Shown here piece after piece: positions 1-6,426 of a DNA stretch of 45,034 nt. Below the pieces are notes generated by a model, which saw only the letters and a list, made by a program, of their open reading frames with translations, had not been told where the DNA came from and did not search any database. The position numbers were made by a program, and so were the translations under genes. The stretch lies in IMG/VR virus record IMGVR_UViG_3300025087_000127, positions 1 to 45,034 of that record; one strand, 5' to 3'. The number at the start of each line of letters is the position of its first letter. The stretch's first letter is position 1. Source of the DNA: a virus.

Positions 1-126
1 GATGGGAAGGTGGGTTTTGAACAAGGCCGGCGCCTCCGTGAGCTGGGGGTACTTTGATAAGCCCGGGGACTCCACCATCGTTAAGATAGTTCGCTATGCC
101 CCGGTGATTTCGCGCTATATCAAGGT
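1..126. repeat. terminal direct repeat, left copy (assembly overlap of a circular genome)
   Basis: These 126 bases are identical to 44900-45025. The giant reading frame stays open and in phase across the join, as expected for a circular or circularly permuted genome assembled with a short overlap. A true packaged terminal repeat cannot be excluded, but its position inside a coding frame and the short length favour an assembler overlap. Confidence 0.85.
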
Positions 127-253
127 GACGGACTATGGCCTGGAAGAGAAGCGGCGCGCCAAGAAGGGAGAGAAACTTGAGCGGCAAGCCGAAAAACGAA
201 TTAGGCGCAAGGATCGGAGGGCGAGCAGGAAGGACATGGTCTTGGTGCCATGA
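1..253 (+). CDS. C-terminal end of the giant polyvalent protein (continues from 33825-45025)
   Basis: This is the last part of the gene that begins at 33825. Position 2 corresponds to 44901, which is in frame with the start at 33825, so joining the contig ends gives one frame of 3,775 codons. These 83 residues are residues 3693-3775. The tail is very basic, with Arg/Lys-rich stretches such as EKRIRRKDRRASRK, and ends MVLVP. The stop TGA (251-253) overlaps the ATG of the next gene at 250. It should not be annotated as a separate 83-residue gene; the apparent start at position 2 is an internal methionine. Confidence 0.9.
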   Translation, partial: MGRWVLNKAGASVSWGYFDKPGDSTIVKIVRYAPVISRYIKVTDYGLEEKRRAKKGEKLERQAEKRIRRKDRRASRKDMVLVP

Positions 254-696
254 AACGATATTGGCTTCAAATATACTTTGCCTCAGTGTTCTTAACGTGG
301 CTTGTACTACTTTTCGCGGCGCTCGGAGTCGCGCGCGGTGAAGAGCAGCCCCCATACGAGGTGCCGGACGTGGCCATTTCAGAGAACTTCCGGCGCATTT
401 ATCAGATCGTAGATCAGCTGCGCCAGAACGATGGATCACGGATCTTCGTTTCTTCCGGGAATTCAACGCAGTTCAACAACGCCGACGTTTACGGTTCCAG
501 TGTTACGCTGGCGGCCAACGCTTCCGCGATTGTGGCCGTGGTTGGATTAAAGGCAAACTGGATCCCGATTTTTTCCGAAATGAACACTTCCAGCAAGACC
601 GTCACTTGCCGGGTTTGGGCAAGCTCGTTCACTCTCACCAACACGTCCGGGGCTGATTCCAAGACAGTGAATTGGTGGATATTTGGGAGGAGATAA
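250..696 (+). CDS. exported or membrane-anchored small protein
   Basis: The 148-residue product starts with a long hydrophobic segment (about residues 5-29, ending FAALGVARG) that reads as a signal peptide or anchor. The rest is polar and Ser/Thr/Asn-rich with a beta-strand-like pattern, and it ends in GRR. The start ATG overlaps the stop of the giant gene, so it is probably translated by coupling. The family is not recognised. It has the general look of the secreted protein at 26482 (exported, Ser/Thr-rich, same GRR ending), which may mean both are virion surface or decoration proteins; that is inference only. Confidence 0.75.
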   Translation: MKRYWLQIYFASVFLTWLVLLFAALGVARGEEQPPYEVPDVAISENFRRIYQIVDQLRQNDGSRIFVSSGNSTQFNNADVYGSSVTLAANASAIVAVVGLKANWIPIFSEMNTSSKTVTCRVWASSFTLTNTSGADSKTVNWWIFGRR

Positions 697-1025
697 TGGC
701 AAACGACGATTATAAAGCCGGCGAGAGTTTTGGACAGGTAATCGGCGGGCTGACAGGAGAGATAAAAATTCTTACAGTCGCCATTGGCGAGCTAAAGACA
801 GAATTCCGGATGTTCAAATCCGGGATAGGCCCCCGCCTTGAAGAACATGGCAACAAACTCACGGCTCTCGAAACGAACCGCGCAAACGACAAGAACCACA
901 TCATTTCCGTCTCTGAAAAGATCGAGAAGCACGTTGACGGGCATTGGAAGTGGATCACAGTTTTGGTGGGTCTTTTGTCCATTTTAGCCGTGCTTTTCAA
1001 ATTTACAATGAGCCACCGTGGGTGA
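696..1025 (+). CDS. coiled-coil protein with C-terminal membrane segment, XhlA/holin-accessory-like
   Basis: The 109-residue product has a predicted coiled coil in the middle (KTEFRMFKSGIGPRLEEHG and following) and a single C-terminal hydrophobic helix (WITVLVGLLSILAVLFKF). This layout is shared with haemolysin XhlA-type and other phage lysis accessory proteins. I chose the ATG at 696 because it overlaps the previous stop (TAATG) and follows a GGGAGGAG ribosome binding site; an in-frame ATG at 672 lies inside the upstream gene. Its position before an NlpC/P60 peptidase supports a lysis role. The family call is tentative. Confidence 0.7.
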   Translation: MANDDYKAGESFGQVIGGLTGEIKILTVAIGELKTEFRMFKSGIGPRLEEHGNKLTALETNRANDKNHIISVSEKIEKHVDGHWKWITVLVGLLSILAVLFKFTMSHRG

Positions 1026-1177
1026 CCTGCTACCGGTGCCTAAAGGAGATCAGAGATGACCAATTTGTCGAAGCGGTCACTTCCCATTGGTGGGGTGAAA
1101 CCACGATCAAGCACTTCCACAAAAATTGTCCTGACGGAACACCAGATTCTCGTGATCCGCCAGGCCATCGTACTTGA
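1022..1177 (+). CDS. possible tiny zinc-finger protein overlapping the peptidase gene
   Basis: A GTG at 1022 overlaps the stop of the upstream gene (GTGA) and opens a 51-codon frame. The peptide has CYRC near the start and HFHKNC about 28 residues later, a plausible four-ligand zinc knuckle. It overlaps the first 120 bases of the NlpC/P60 frame in another phase. Either both are translated, or the peptidase really begins further down and this small protein occupies the 5' part. The cysteine/histidine spacing and the coupled start are the only evidence. Confidence 0.45.
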   Translation: MTCYRCLKEIRDDQFVEAVTSHWWGETTIKHFHKNCPDGTPDSRDPPGHRT

Positions 1178-1619
1178 GGCCGGCCAGCTCATTGGTATCC
1201 CGTATGCCAGGGAGGACGACGACCCTAAGACGCCCTGGACCGGGAAAGGCAAGTGGATGGACTTTTCCAAGAGGCCGGTTTCCTTGGATTGCTCTGGCCT
1301 GACCACGGGCTGTTACAAAAAAAACGGAGTAACCCTGGTGCACGGCTCGAAGAACCAGTTTAACGCCACGATCAAAGTGGACTACCCCCAGCTGGGAGAC
1401 TTGGCATTTGCGGCGGAAGGGAAAAACATCACAAAAGTTTACCACGTGGGGATGGTGTTGGACGATCTCTTCATCATTGAGTCTCGCGCGCGTCAAAAGG
1501 GAACTTCTTTCGTCACAGGCCAAGTTATCATCCGGCCGCGCAAGAACTGGGAGGCCTGGAACAATTTCGTCGGATACCGGGCGCATCCCAAACTGATTTT
1601 ACAGGCGATTCGAGCCTGA
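1056..1619 (+). CDS. NlpC/P60-family cell-wall peptidase (endolysin candidate)
   Basis: The 187-residue product carries the NlpC/P60 signature: catalytic Cys in LDCSGLTTGCY, His in YHVGMVLDD about 70 residues later, and a polar third residue nearby (IESRA). Such enzymes cut peptide bonds in peptidoglycan stem peptides, and this is the only recognisable wall-degrading enzyme here. The ATG at 1056 has an ideal AAGGAG seven bases upstream, but residues 1-30 are Ser/Thr-rich, lie opposite the zinc-finger frame at 1022 and do not look like the family. A GTG at 1152, just before the conserved VIRQAIVLEAGQLIGIPY helix, is an alternative start. No signal peptide is seen, so export would need a holin. 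Confidence 0.85.
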   Translation: MTNLSKRSLPIGGVKPRSSTSTKIVLTEHQILVIRQAIVLEAGQLIGIPYAREDDDPKTPWTGKGKWMDFSKRPVSLDCSGLTTGCYKKNGVTLVHGSKNQFNATIKVDYPQLGDLAFAAEGKNITKVYHVGMVLDDLFIIESRARQKGTSFVTGQVIIRPRKNWEAWNNFVGYRAHPKLILQAIRA

Positions 1620-1639
1620 TTCCGGAGGAGGTGTGAGCT

Positions 1640-1915
1640 ATGGGAAAATACGACGGCGCGGCCAAGCGGGCGGGGGAAGCGGTGATGAAGGAATTCGAAG
1701 ATGATATCAAGGCACTCAAGACAACCAACCTGGACAAGATGTTCCCGGTGGCCGCGGACCGGAAACTGATGGGGGATATGATCGCCGCGGTGGATAAGGC
1801 AACAAGCAAAAACGAGCTGGTGACGGCGTTCCATGTGTTCGGGGCCAAAGCCACCGCTGAAGGGGTGAAAGTTCTCAAAGAGGGGTTCAAGCTGGCTAAG
1901 AAGGTGATGTTGTGA
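1640..1915 (+). CDS. small helical protein of unknown function
   Basis: The 91-residue product is charged, mostly helical by pattern, and lacks a signal peptide or membrane segment. A GGAGGAGGTG ribosome binding site lies just upstream of the ATG. Its stop overlaps the GTG start of the lipoprotein gene at 1912, so the two are probably translated together. I do not recognise the family; position in the lysis/envelope cassette is the only functional hint. Confidence 0.7.
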   Translation: MGKYDGAAKRAGEAVMKEFEDDIKALKTTNLDKMFPVAADRKLMGDMIAAVDKATSKNELVTAFHVFGAKATAEGVKVLKEGFKLAKKVML

Positions 1916-2499
1916 TCAGCCGGGGCATTCTCCTTGCCCTTTGCCTGGTATTTGCCGGGTGTGTGACGCTCCCTAAACAGACCCAGGAGCTCAATGCTCT
2001 CCTGGGCAACCAGATCGCTGAATCCAAGCGCATGAACCTTGAGATCATAGATGGATGGGCGGAGCAAAGCAGCGGGCGCATCAAAACCCTGCTTCATTAC
2101 CACCTGGTGCCCCAGCTGATAATCCGCTTCCTTGAGGATCCGGACGTTAAGGGAGACTTCGCCAAGATCGCTTGCAATGACAAGGGCGGCATCATGGACC
2201 GCGCCTTCGTTGTCCGGGACATGGTGGAAGCCATATCCAGGGAAGTGGAGGCAATGACCGGCAAGCTCATGGGGACCGTGGAAACCGAGCGCGCGGCGCT
2301 CATGGACGCGGCCACCCTGCATTATGGGGACATGGAGCGGATGCACCGGGCCATCCAGGCCAACATCAATTCCGTGGTGAGGGGTCAGGACTTCGAGAAG
2401 CAGATCCGGGATGCCCTGTCCAGACCAATCCGGGACGTTGTGCCTCTGCAAAAAGCGCAACAGAAGCTAGATGATGCGCTGGAAAAGCTGAGCCAATGA
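1912..2499 (+). CDS. lipoprotein with long coiled coil
   Basis: The 195-residue product begins with a short hydrophobic stretch ending in a lipobox (LVFAGC), so the mature protein should be lipid-anchored at Cys17. The rest is helical and charged, with no enzyme motif. The start is GTG, overlapping the previous stop (GTGA). Its place after a peptidase and before a holin-like gene resembles a spanin position, but it is longer than typical Rz1 lipoproteins and has no partner clearly matching Rz, so spanin function is only a guess. Confidence 0.75.
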   Translation: MISRGILLALCLVFAGCVTLPKQTQELNALLGNQIAESKRMNLEIIDGWAEQSSGRIKTLLHYHLVPQLIIRFLEDPDVKGDFAKIACNDKGGIMDRAFVVRDMVEAISREVEAMTGKLMGTVETERAALMDAATLHYGDMERMHRAIQANINSVVRGQDFEKQIRDALSRPIRDVVPLQKAQQKLDDALEKLSQ

Positions 2500-2714
2500 A
2501 AAAGGACATCCCCGGCAACGCTTCCACCGGAATCTGGAGTATCGGCTTTAAAGACACGGTCCAGCTCGTCATAACCATGGCTGTTGTCCTGACGTACTGC
2601 TATCTTGTGGTGAAGCAATTGGCCTCCGTGGACGGGTTTGTGGGCATAGCTCTTTATGTGATAAAAAAATTCCTCGATGTTATTGAGGAAAATAATGGAG
2701 GTAACGCAAAATGA
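2496..2714 (+). CDS. small membrane protein, holin-like
   Basis: The 72-residue product has one strong central membrane segment (VQLVITMAVVLTYCYLVV) and a second, weaker amphipathic/hydrophobic stretch (VGIALYVIKKFLDVI), with a charged C-terminus. Size and layout fit small phage holins, and it lies in the lysis cassette between a lipoprotein and an exported protein. The ATG overlaps the previous stop (ATGA). Holins have little sequence conservation, so the call rests on topology and neighbourhood only. Confidence 0.65.
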   Translation: MKKDIPGNASTGIWSIGFKDTVQLVITMAVVLTYCYLVVKQLASVDGFVGIALYVIKKFLDVIEENNGGNAK

Positions 2715-3196
2715 TGAAAAAACTGATTGGGCTGTTCATGCTGTCGTTCTGGTTGGGCGCGGCGCCGGCTATGGCGGTGTCCGTAGACAACTGGAAAGAC
2801 CTTTTCACCCAAACCGAAGGGAACGTCCTGGATTGGGCCATTGCGTCCAGCGTTGAGGCCGGGTATGCCCGCGACATGATCGGTGGAAGGAACGCCGTCG
2901 TGGGCCAGATCCCCGTGGTCTACGTCACCCGCTACATCAATGCCGACTTCGGATATGTCACCGGCTATGATGCCAAATCTCGGGGATCCCTTATGTTCGG
3001 CGGGACCATACGGATCAACCGCCTCATTGAGGACATTTGTAAAAATGACTTGGCTCTGGCCCAAAAACTTGTCGGCGAAAGCAAATGGGAAAATATCTGG
3101 CTCGGCCCATGGATCGCTCACGGCTTCACTTCCGGGGAAGTTTTGGGCGGGATCAAGGGCGGCCTTAAGTTTGACAAATTGTTTGGAACTTGGTGA
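2711..3196 (+). CDS. secreted protein of unknown function
   Basis: The 161-residue product has a textbook signal peptide: MMKK, a hydrophobic core and AAPAMA followed by VSVDN. The mature part of about 138 residues is aromatic and Gly-rich with no recognised motif. The ATG lies eight bases after TGGAGG and overlaps the previous stop. It is the last gene of the envelope cassette; a strong terminator follows 30 bases after the stop. Confidence 0.75.
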   Translation: MMKKLIGLFMLSFWLGAAPAMAVSVDNWKDLFTQTEGNVLDWAIASSVEAGYARDMIGGRNAVVGQIPVVYVTRYINADFGYVTGYDAKSRGSLMFGGTIRINRLIEDICKNDLALAQKLVGESKWENIWLGPWIAHGFTSGEVLGGIKGGLKFDKLFGTW

Positions 3197-3224
3197 AAAA
3201 AGTTTAATTATCTCATCCCAAGGT

Positions 3225-3274
3225 AAATAAACCACCGGAGACTTGACGATCTTTTTCCGGTGGTTTATTTTTTT
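3225..3274 (+). terminator. rho-independent terminator ending the lysis/giant-gene transcript
   Basis: A perfect 15-bp stem (3225-3239 pairing with 3256-3270) encloses a 16-base loop and runs into a T-rich stretch. It lies directly after the last envelope gene and before the strong promoter at 3318, so it separates late from early transcription. Confidence 0.9.
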
Positions 3275-3317
3275 CATTTTTGTTTTCTCCGTCGGATAAT
3301 TTATTTTTACAGGGGTA

Positions 3318-3346
3318 TTGACACAACATCGTTCTTTTTGTATATT
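3318..3346 (+). promoter_or_regulatory. strong sigma-70-type promoter for the early region
   Basis: TTGACA (3318-3323), a 17-base spacer and TATATT (3341-3346) match the housekeeping consensus at 11 of 12 positions. Transcription should start near 3353 and read towards the early genes at 3582 and beyond. It is the best promoter seen in the window. Confidence 0.8.
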
Positions 3347-3423
3347 TAACGGGTCGGGGGGCACCAAGTATAAGGAGTGCCAAAATGGAAGCGAAAAAAG
3401 TCCTGCGAGAAAAAACGAATTTC

Positions 3424-3458
3424 AGCCGAATCCCAATCATCGGGGATCGGCTTTTTTT
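3424..3458 (+). terminator. leader terminator 1
   Basis: AGCCGA (3424-3429) pairs with TCGGCT (3447-3452) and TCCC (3431-3434) with GGGA (3443-3446), leaving one bulged A. The stem is followed by seven T. It would end transcripts from the 3318 promoter after about 105 bases unless bypassed. Confidence 0.75.
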
Positions 3459-3460
3459 AT

Positions 3461-3536
3461 GCCCCACACTTCTCTCGCAGGAGCGCAGCGCGGTACGCCG
3501 AGTTGCGTCTGGCTTCCAGGGTGTGGGGCTTCTTTT
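3461..3536 (+). terminator. leader terminator 2 (long-loop hairpin)
   Basis: GCCCCACAC (3461-3469) pairs perfectly with GTGTGGGGC (3521-3529) around a 51-base internally structured loop, then TTCTTTTT follows. The long closed loop is unlike a simple terminator and recalls the structures at 6244 and 13910. Confidence 0.6.
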
Positions 3537-3581
3537 TAACTCAAAGGCAGCGCGAACACATGAACAAAGGAGGCAAATACG

Positions 3582-3851
3582 ATGATGTGCGAGGATTATC
3601 CGTGTTGTGGGCATGGGCCGGGGGAGACCGGTGGCGATGGCGGCTTCAAGGTGATCCGGCCCGCTGCCGGTTCGTTTGCGAGGAAAGTTTTGTCAGATCC
3701 CGGCACCCATAATTGGGTGAAGGATCAGTTTATCGCCAGCCTGGACCGGGATCCGGTGGACGCATTGGCCGACGCTCGCCTCTTGTCGGCGATGCTTGAA
3801 GATCGGTGGCGAACACTCCGAGACAAAGGAATGTTGGGAGGTCTTTCATGA
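3582..3851 (+). CDS. small DYPCCGH-motif phage protein
   Basis: First gene of the early region: 89 residues starting MMCEDYPCCGHGPG. Small phage proteins with a similar Cys-Cys-Gly-His start are familiar from early regions of many phages, but no function is known to me; the cluster of Cys and His could bind a metal. The start ATG has a perfect AAAGGAGG site (3566-3573). The stop overlaps the next ATG at 3848. Confidence 0.75.
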   Translation: MMCEDYPCCGHGPGETGGDGGFKVIRPAAGSFARKVLSDPGTHNWVKDQFIASLDRDPVDALADARLLSAMLEDRWRTLRDKGMLGGLS

Positions 3852-4027
3852 ACGTCGATGCGATCAATGTTTTAAAAGACGACATCACCATGTGCTTAAA
3901 GGATCCAACGCTGACAACGAACGTCCAGGAATGTCTTGCCGGGTGCCTGGAGCTGGCCGTATCCGCAATCAACATGAGAATGTTCCTGGAAAAAATCCAG
4001 AAGGAGGGCTACATTTATGGGGATTGA
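3848..4027 (+). CDS. small helical early protein, unknown function
   Basis: The 59-residue product starts MNVDAINVLKDD. The ATG at 3848 overlaps the previous stop (ATGA), which makes it preferable to an in-frame upstream ATG at 3806 that would lie within the preceding gene. There are two Cys in the middle (QECLAGC) and no recognised domain. It overlaps the start of the next gene by 11 bases. Confidence 0.65.
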   Translation: MNVDAINVLKDDITMCLKDPTLTTNVQECLAGCLELAVSAINMRMFLEKIQKEGYIYGD

Positions 4028-4244
4028 GGGAGTCTTGAGCCTGTCCATCGTTGGGATAACGCTTGTCGTCGTGATCTGGACGCATCGGTTCGGCATCTGG
4101 TGTTGGTGGGAAGGGTGGAAGGCCGCGCGGAAAATGTTCCCGAATGCAAGAGACGTCAATCAGCGGACGACGTTTGCAAAGCGGTACGCGATAAACCTTC
4201 ACTACATGCGCTATTCCATCCGCGCCATGAGGGGCCACAAGTGA
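4017..4244 (+). CDS. small membrane protein
   Basis: The 75-residue product has one N-terminal membrane helix (VLSLSIVGITLVVVIW) followed by a basic, aromatic cytoplasmic tail (WCWWEGWKAARK). The ATG follows AAGGAGGG by eight bases. The stop is shared with the GTG of the next gene. The family is not recognised. Confidence 0.7.
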   Translation: MGIEGVLSLSIVGITLVVVIWTHRFGIWCWWEGWKAARKMFPNARDVNQRTTFAKRYAINLHYMRYSIRAMRGHK

Positions 4245-5278
4245 GCAACCGATACTCGAGCGTTAAGGGCCTTTCGGACAATCTTCGAATGCCGCGCCTG
4301 GGAAAAATACGGCTTGGCGTCAAAGTCGCAAACGACGCCCAAAACTCATATTATCCAAGGGAAACCCAGCATTTCGTGTGTCCCCCGGAAGTGGAGGCAA
4401 TCTACGGCGAGGATCCAACCGAACTGGATATCGTGTTCCCGCTGGACAACGAGCAAGAATGCTTTCCCCAAGCCTACAAGTGGTACGCGGGGCCATCTCT
4501 TCGCTGCAAGGGGGATGGGGAGAGCGCCCTGCGCGCTGCCGGGGCCCTGGGGGACCAGATTGAGCTGGTTAAGGACCATATCCCGGCGGATCCAAACGCC
4601 ATGGTGGAGATATCCTGTCCGTGTCCTTTGCTGGACAAAGACGGGAAAGGAAAATCCGCATGCAACCTTGTTGGCACCCTGTCTTTCATGCTTCCCCGTG
4701 TAAGCATTGCCGGGATATATCAGATTGACATGCGGAGTTACAACTCCATCCTGAACATAAACAGCGGGCTGGCGCTGGCCCGAAGCATTGCCGGCCGCAT
4801 TTCCATGATCCCCTTTAAACTTAAACGCATTCCCCAGGCCATCCAGTATAAAGGCAAAACGAACACGCATTATATTTTGAGGCTTGAACACCAGCTTACC
4901 ATGGCTCAAGTGCAGGGGATCCGGGGAGACAAATTCTTTTTGGGTTACGCGCCTCAAAACCAGGATTTGAAAACAGCCGGCGCCGCGCCCTCATCCGCTG
5001 AAGATATAAACCCCGAAACCCTAAGCGATCAAAAAATTGAGATTTCCGTAACAGATGTTCAATTCCCCGAAAACGGCGGAAATGGCTCCTACATTATCAA
5101 GGGTTGCGAAAATGCCGCGTCCTCTGAACTGGAATTTAAAAGCCTGGTCCCGGACTTTGCCAAGGCAGCCTGGGAGATTTCAACCGAGGATCAGTGCCGT
5201 GTTGTGGTCCGGTACAGGATCGTAGCGGATGGATCCTTCGAAGTGTTTGAAATCCTGAAAGGCCGGCCGCTCCAATGA
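4241..5278 (+). CDS. gp3/recombination-directionality-factor-like phage protein
   Basis: The 345-residue product (GTG start overlapping the previous stop as GTGA) has the hallmarks of the phage family annotated as gp3-like or RDF-like: an early LGKIRLGVK, then YYPRETQHFVCP, GEDPTELDIVFP, a WYAGPSLRCKGDG segment, and a mid-protein CPCPLL motif. Members named after phiC31 gp3 reverse serine-integrase recombination, but most family members occur in phages without such an integrase. No integrase is visible here, so a recombination role is doubtful; a conserved early DNA-metabolism or metal-binding role is equally likely. A longer frame from 4100 overlaps the upstream gene and is rejected. Confidence 0.8.
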   Translation: MSNRYSSVKGLSDNLRMPRLGKIRLGVKVANDAQNSYYPRETQHFVCPPEVEAIYGEDPTELDIVFPLDNEQECFPQAYKWYAGPSLRCKGDGESALRAAGALGDQIELVKDHIPADPNAMVEISCPCPLLDKDGKGKSACNLVGTLSFMLPRVSIAGIYQIDMRSYNSILNINSGLALARSIAGRISMIPFKLKRIPQAIQYKGKTNTHYILRLEHQLTMAQVQGIRGDKFFLGYAPQNQDLKTAGAAPSSAEDINPETLSDQKIEISVTDVQFPENGGNGSYIIKGCENAASSELEFKSLVPDFAKAAWEISTEDQCRVVVRYRIVADGSFEVFEILKGRPLQ

Positions 5279-6039
5279 GCGTAAAATCTGACATAGAGTG
5301 GACGGATGCCACGTGGAATCCTGTCACCGGCTGTACGAAAGTGAGCGCGGGCTGCGCGAACTGCTATGCCGAAACCTTGGCCAAGCGCTTCTGGAAAGAT
5401 CGAAAATTCACGGACGTCCAAATCCGCCCGGAGAGGCTGGACGATCCGTTGAATTGGATGAAGCCGCGCCGCATCTTCGTCAATTCCATGAGCGATCTGT
5501 TTCATGAAAAAATCCCAACCGAATATATCTACGACATTATCGGCCGCATGACGCTGGCGAAACACCACACATTTCAAGTGCTGACCAAGCGGCCCGAGAG
5601 AATGGCCAAAATTGTACAACACGACCACCCAAACATTTGGTGGGGCGTCTCTGTTGAGGACCAGGCCTCGGCGGACAAGCGGATCCCAAAGCTGATCATG
5701 ACGCCGGCTGTGGTCCGGTTTATTTCTTGTGAGCCGCTTCTTGAGCATATAAATTTAGAGCGGTGGCAGCCGGCAATCGATTGGTGCATTGTTGGCGGCG
5801 AGACCGGACCCGGAGCGCGCGCCACCAGCTTGGACTGGATCGAATCGATTGTCCACCAATGCCAAACCAACGGAATTCCTGTGTTTGTAAAACAGGTTGG
5901 ATCCAGGCCTCAATTTAAATTTGAGAACGGAGGCAAAATTCAGGAAGCCCACGGCAAATATCTCGGCATCAAAAATTATAAAGGCAGCGATATGTCCGAG
6001 TGGCCCGAAAGCATCCGAGTCCGGGAGTTCCCGAAATGA
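5275..6039 (+). CDS. DUF5131 (phage Gp37/Gp68) radical-SAM-like protein
   Basis: The 254-residue product opens with EWTDATWNPVTGC and has Cys20, Cys27 and Cys30 in TGCTKVSAGCANCYA, the cysteine triad of the DUF5131 family, which is related to radical SAM enzymes. Further family motifs are IFVNSMSDLFHE, FQVLTKRPERM, WWGVSVEDQ and SCEPLLE. The reaction is unknown for the family; it is common in phage and mobile-element genomes. The length is typical and the gene looks intact. The start overlaps the stop of the gp3-like gene (ATGA). Confidence 0.9.
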   Translation: MSVKSDIEWTDATWNPVTGCTKVSAGCANCYAETLAKRFWKDRKFTDVQIRPERLDDPLNWMKPRRIFVNSMSDLFHEKIPTEYIYDIIGRMTLAKHHTFQVLTKRPERMAKIVQHDHPNIWWGVSVEDQASADKRIPKLIMTPAVVRFISCEPLLEHINLERWQPAIDWCIVGGETGPGARATSLDWIESIVHQCQTNGIPVFVKQVGSRPQFKFENGGKIQEAHGKYLGIKNYKGSDMSEWPESIRVREFPK

Positions 6040-6227
6040 GTCTCGGCATGTTTTGCAAAAAGTGCGGTAACGCCCGCGACACTAAAATTTCAATGCGCTT
6101 GTGCGGCCCGTGTCACGTTATATACCGCCGAAACTACGACCGGAAATATGTGCGTCCCTACACACTGGTGGGTTTTTTTGATAGAATCCGCAAGGCCGCA
6201 AAACGGTTGGTGAGGATTTATCTTTGA
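6036..6227 (+). CDS. small zinc-ribbon protein
   Basis: The 63-residue product has CKKC near residue 7 and CGPCH near residue 25, a four-Cys zinc ribbon, followed by a basic tail (YRRNYDRKY, RKAAKRLVR) that could contact nucleic acid. The ATG overlaps the previous stop (ATGA). It is the last gene before a terminator. The function is unknown. Confidence 0.7.
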   Translation: MSLGMFCKKCGNARDTKISMRLCGPCHVIYRRNYDRKYVRPYTLVGFFDRIRKAAKRLVRIYL

Positions 6228-6243
6228 CAGAAATTAAACAGCC

Positions 6244-6345
6244 GGCGCTCTCCGCCTCCAACCCAGTGTCAAATCTTTCCGGAGAAGAAGGCAACAGTCC
6301 TGTAGGCTGGAGTTCTGGGCTCCGGGCGGTGAGCGCCTTTTTTTT
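6244..6345 (+). terminator. terminator with long multi-branched loop
   Basis: GGCGCTC (6244-6250) pairs with GAGCGCC (6331-6337) and CCGCC (6252-6256) with GGCGG (6325-6329), separated by one T/T mismatch, and eight T follow. The 68-base interior can form further hairpins. It closes the operon beginning at 3582. The rest of 6228-6426 holds only a weak promoter candidate. Confidence 0.75.
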
Positions 6346-6359
6346 GTTTCAAAGTGATG

Positions 6360-6388
6360 TACTTTTTGTAAACTTTTTGTGTTATAGT
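6360..6388 (+). promoter_or_regulatory. weak promoter candidate for the replication operon
   Basis: TATAGT at 6383-6388 is a good -10 element and is shared with the promoter at 13802, but no good -35 hexamer stands 16-18 bases upstream (TACTTT at best). The surrounding CTTTTTGTA motif also occurs near the promoters at 3318 and 13802. Confidence 0.35.
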
Positions 6389-6426
6389 TATGACGTTTCA
6401 AGAAATAGCCTGGGAAGGGGAATAAA

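Larger units (their letters stand above)
3353..3536 (+). ncRNA. structured early leader RNA with tandem terminators and a possible pseudoknot
   Basis: Between promoter and first early gene there is no convincing gene. The RNA would hold a small hairpin (GGCAC/GTGCC, 3359-3380), a 10-bp perfect long-range pairing (3401-3410 with 3473-3482), terminator 1 inside it, and a 9-bp stem (3461-3469 with 3521-3529) forming terminator 2. The last two long stems cross, as in a pseudoknot. A promoter followed by two terminators suggests either a short regulatory RNA of about 105 nt or an antitermination/attenuation leader. A 66-codon frame through it (ATG 3385) is judged spurious. Confidence 0.5.

Noticed and set aside
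1528-2460. 310-codon frame on the - strand
   Set aside because: It lies opposite four + genes with good ribosome binding sites and coupled starts; its product is His-rich and shadow-like.
3385-3585. 66-codon + frame after the early promoter with a nearby AAGGAG
   Set aside because: It reads through two terminator hairpins; composition is dictated by the stems. A short leader peptide that stops earlier does not exist in this frame.
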